Source of the DNA: RGIG1995 sp045645205 | GTDB taxonomy: Bacteria; Bacillota; Clostridia; Oscillospirales; CAG-272 | Assembly: GCA_045645205.1 (NCBI GenBank) | Contig: JAZRIJ010000028.1 | Coordinates: 1 to 23,477, forward strand | Length of the DNA: 23,477 nt | Reading direction: 5' to 3' | In this document: one piece after another, positions 21,121 to 23,477 of the stretch | How positions within the stretch are numbered: the stretch's first letter is position 1 | How the letters are laid out: the number at the start of each line of letters is the position of its first letter | Notes under the pieces: generated by a model | The model's database searches: none | Told to the model about the DNA's origin: nothing | What the model saw: only the letters and a program-made list of their open reading frames with translations | Program-made: the position numbers and the translations under genes

Positions 21121-23205
21121 ATGAACAAAATTCTTGAAGTATTCGGAACTAGGGTTTTCAATGATGCGGTTATGCGCGAAAGATTACCTAAAGAAATATA
21201 TAAGTCCCTTCGCAAGACTATATCCGAGGGTAAAAATCTGGATGTAACTATGGCGAATGTGGTTGCTCATGCTATGAAGGAATGGGCGTTGGAAAACGGT
21301 GCGACACATTATACGCACTGGTTTCAGCCTATGACGGGTATTACTGCCGAAAAACATGACAGTTTTATTATTTCGACTGAAAACGGCGGAGCGGCAACAT
21401 CATTTACATGGCGTCAGCTTATCAAGGGCGAACCCGATGCATCAAGCTTCCCTTCGGGCGGTCTCCGTGCAACCTTTGAAGCGAGAGGTTATACTGCTTG
21501 GGACCCGACATCGTATGCTTTTATAAAAGATGATACTCTTTGTATACCGACCGTATTTTGTTCATTCGGCGGCGAAGTTCTTGATAAGAAGACACCTTTG
21601 CTTCGTTCAATGCAAGCCTTGAATAAGCAGGTTTTGCGTATTACTAAGCTTTTTGGTTTGAGTGATGTGGTTCGTTCTGTTCCGACCGTTGGGGCTGAGC
21701 AGGAATATTTTCTTGTTGACGAGGAGCTTTTCAAGAAGAGAAAGGATCTTGTGTTTACGGGAAGAACTCTTTTGGGGGCAAGCGCTCCTAAGGGGCAGGA
21801 AATGGGCGACCATTATTTTGGTACAATAAAACCTAGAGTTGCAGCATTTATGCGTGATCTTGATGAAGAACTTTGGAAGCTTGGTATCTATGCAAAGACC
21901 GAGCATAATGAGGGTGCTCCCGCGCAGCACGAACTTGCTCCCTTGTTTGAAGATGCGAATTCCGCTACTGATCATAACCAGCTTACTATGGAAATGATGA
22001 AGAAGGTCGCGAAGAGACATGGACTTGCGTGTCTTCTCCACGAAAAGCCTTTTTATGGTGTGAATGGAAGCGGTAAGCACAATAACTGGTCTATTTCAAC
22101 GAATACAGGTCTTAACCTTTTTGATCCCGGAGAAGATCCGTATAATAATTTGCTTTTCTTGGTGTTCTTTACCGCGGTTATCAAGGCTGTTGATGAATAT
22201 CAAGATCTTTTGAGACTTACAACGGCAAGCGCGGGCAACGATTGCCGACTTGGAGGACATGAAGCTCCCCCTGCTATCATATCCATGTGTTTGGGTGATG
22301 ATCTTTACGAGGTGCTTGAAGCTATCGAGAAGGGAGAGCGTTATGATGCAAAGTCCAACGGTAAGATGGATATAGGAGTAAAGGTGCTTCCCGATCTTCC
22401 GAGGGATGGAACAGACCGTAACAGAACATCTCCTTTTGCGTTTACCGGAAATAAATTTGAATTCCGTATGCCCGGATCGGCACTGTCTATTGCTGATCCC
22501 AATACAGCTCTTAACACAATTGTTGCGGAAGCGTTGTGTCAGTTTGCAGACAGGCTTGAAAAGGCGGATGATTTTGAAAAAGAGGTTCGTATGCTTTTGA
22601 AGGAAACTGTTCAAAGGCATAAGCGTATTTTATTTAACGGAAACAACTATTCTGAAGAGTGGGTCAAAGAGGCAGAAAAGAGAGGGCTTCTTAATTTAAA
22701 GAATTCTGCGGATGCTATAGGTTACTATGTTGCCGAGAAAAATATTGCCTTGTTTGAAAAACATAATATATTCAAAAGAAGTGAAATTTTTTCCCGCTGT
22801 GAGATAGAGTATGATAATTACTGTAAGATAAAGCATATCGAAGCTTTGATTATGGTGGAAATGACAAAGAAAGAAATAATCCCTGCGGTATCGGCAGGAA
22901 TGGCGAAACTTGCATCTGCGGCAGAGGCTATAAAGAATGTCGGAGGAAATGCAGCGGTTGAGGTCGAAGTTATAAAGAATATGTCAGCTCTGAATGTTCA
23001 GCTTTACAAAAAGGTTGAAGTTTTGGAAAAGGCAATGGCTAAGTGTAGTAAGATTGAGTCTAATTCAGAAAAAGCAGCTTTTTACAGGGATTCGGTAATT
23101 CCTGCAATGGATGAAGTTAGAAAAATATCCGATGAACTTGAAAAAAATTCTCCCAAGGAATATTGGCCGATACCTACATATGCAGAACTATTATTTAACG
23201 TATAA
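21121..23205 (+). CDS. glnN: Glutamine synthetase, type III
   Basis: This roughly 694-residue enzyme joins ammonia to glutamate with ATP. Length and order match type III GS (GlnN), about 700 residues against 450-470 for type I. Visible blocks are TRVFNDAVMRERLPKEIYKS near the start, HYTHWFQPMTGITAEKHDSF, VPTVGAEQEYFLVDEELF, KTEHNEGAPAQHELAP, GVNGSGKHNNWSIST, DCRLGGHEAPPAIIS, FAFTGNKFEFRMPGS and a long C-terminal helical tail. The start is the ATG at 21121: GGAG lies eight bases upstream, while the ATG at 21115 is only two bases from it. It has its own promoter and no neighbouring nitrogen regulator genes. No clear terminator is visible before the rRNA promoter. Confidence 0.95.
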   Translation: MNKILEVFGTRVFNDAVMRERLPKEIYKSLRKTISEGKNLDVTMANVVAHAMKEWALENGATHYTHWFQPMTGITAEKHDSFIISTENGGAATSFTWRQLIKGEPDASSFPSGGLRATFEARGYTAWDPTSYAFIKDDTLCIPTVFCSFGGEVLDKKTPLLRSMQALNKQVLRITKLFGLSDVVRSVPTVGAEQEYFLVDEELFKKRKDLVFTGRTLLGASAPKGQEMGDHYFGTIKPRVAAFMRDLDEELWKLGIYAKTEHNEGAPAQHELAPLFEDANSATDHNQLTMEMMKKVAKRHGLACLLHEKPFYGVNGSGKHNNWSISTNTGLNLFDPGEDPYNNLLFLVFFTAVIKAVDEYQDLLRLTTASAGNDCRLGGHEAPPAIISMCLGDDLYEVLEAIEKGERYDAKSNGKMDIGVKVLPDLPRDGTDRNRTSPFAFTGNKFEFRMPGSALSIADPNTALNTIVAEALCQFADRLEKADDFEKEVRMLLKETVQRHKRILFNGNNYSEEWVKEAEKRGLLNLKNSADAIGYYVAEKNIALFEKHNIFKRSEIFSRCEIEYDNYCKIKHIEALIMVEMTKKEIIPAVSAGMAKLASAAEAIKNVGGNAAVEVEVIKNMSALNVQLYKKVEVLEKAMAKCSKIESNSEKAAFYRDSVIPAMDEVRKISDELEKNSPKEYWPIPTYAELLFNV

Positions 23206-23320
23206 TGGCAAATGATGCTGCTTTTGGTGTTAATTGTGTCAAAACCTCCTCTTTTCAATATCGTGTTTTAGTGTAAAATTGACAAAAGAAAAAAATCTCA
23301 AAAAAAGTTGAAAAAAAGTA

Positions 23321-23349
23321 TTGACAAAAAAGGGGAGTGATGATATAAT
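23321..23349 (+). promoter_or_regulatory. Strong promoter, probably of an rRNA operon
   Basis: A perfect TTGACA and TATAAT with a 17-base spacer, preceded by an A-rich tract (23283-23319) that may serve as an UP-like element. RNA should start near 23356. Confidence 0.8.
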
Positions 23350-23355
23350 AGTCAA

Positions 23356-23477
23356 GCTGTCGCGGGAGAGCGGTAGCGAAGACGGTCCTTGAAAATTGAA
23401 CAACGAGAGTAAGTACAAAGCACAAAAGTGATGGAAACAGAACGAAAAGTGTAGAAGACAAACTAATCTCGACAATT
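23356..23477 (+). other. Likely rRNA operon leader (16S gene outside the window)
   Basis: The transcribed region carries GGTCCTTGAAAATTGAACAA (23384-23403), which resembles the boxA-type leader sequence that lies upstream of 16S rRNA in Clostridia, plus AG-rich spacer. It is cut by the window end, so the 16S gene is not seen. Minus-strand open frames here are not believable. Confidence 0.6.

Noticed and set aside
21607..22620. Long minus-strand frames within the glutamine synthetase gene (21607-22080 and 22096-22620)
   Set aside because: They are shadow frames opposite a complete, well-recognised enzyme.
23239..23475. Minus-strand open frames at the window end
   Set aside because: They lie opposite the rRNA-type promoter and leader, are low complexity (Phe/Leu/Ser rich) and have no support.

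Overview
The window reads as a low-GC Gram-positive chromosome, most likely a gut-type Clostridia (Oscillospiraceae-like). Supporting signs are AT-rich intergenic DNA, many TTGACA-N17-TATAAT promoters, AGGAGG-type ribosome binding sites, tRNA genes with encoded CCA, a type A-like RNase P RNA, type III glutamine synthetase and several Clostridia-typical hypothetical families (DUF4830, YgjP peptidase, GldG/DUF4340 ABC module, YnbB-type lyase). The species cannot be fixed from the sequence alone.

Layout. (1) 1-1680, plus strand: the broken-off end of an RHS/YD-repeat protein, a candidate immunity-like partner, and a small frameshifted gene with its own promoter; a bidirectional hairpin terminator closes the region. 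(2) 1723-10901, minus strand: one compact run of eight genes starting with murD, then a YnbB-type PLP lyase, a lipoprotein, a cysteine desulfurase, and a GldA/F/G-like ABC exporter with a DUF4340 partner. One strong promoter upstream of murD can drive all of it. (3) 11100-14851, plus strand: purM (long form), a PfkB-type sugar kinase, an alpha/beta hydrolase and ruvX, closed by a terminator. (4) 14862-15290, minus strand: rnpB with a near-perfect promoter, divergent from a YgjP-like metallopeptidase. (5) 16041-20468: an accessory, repeat-rich stretch with tRNA-Thr, a glycerophosphodiesterase, a GtrA protein, a methyltransferase, a DUF559 nuclease-like gene framed by inverted composite hairpins, a shortened XRE regulator, a DUF4830 membrane protein and tRNA-Gly. 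The two tRNAs carry near-identical terminator and AT-rich repeat trailers. (6) 20407-23477: a histidine phosphatase, type III glutamine synthetase, and the promoter and leader of what looks like an rRNA operon whose 16S gene would lie just outside the window.

The most interesting part is 18511-18991: a 124-residue DUF559 (Vsr-like/PD-(D/E)XK-like) gene enclosed by about 48-bp composite hairpins in inverted orientation. The left hairpin is translated as the tail of the upstream methyltransferase and also supplies the ribosome binding site of the DUF559 gene. The arrangement recalls REP/RAYT elements but with a different protein family, and could be a small mobile or domesticated unit. Other points of note are helically phased GTGAA repeats upstream of murD, the tRNA-linked repeat that appears to donate a promoter to the downstream gene, and RHS debris with a single-base frameshift.
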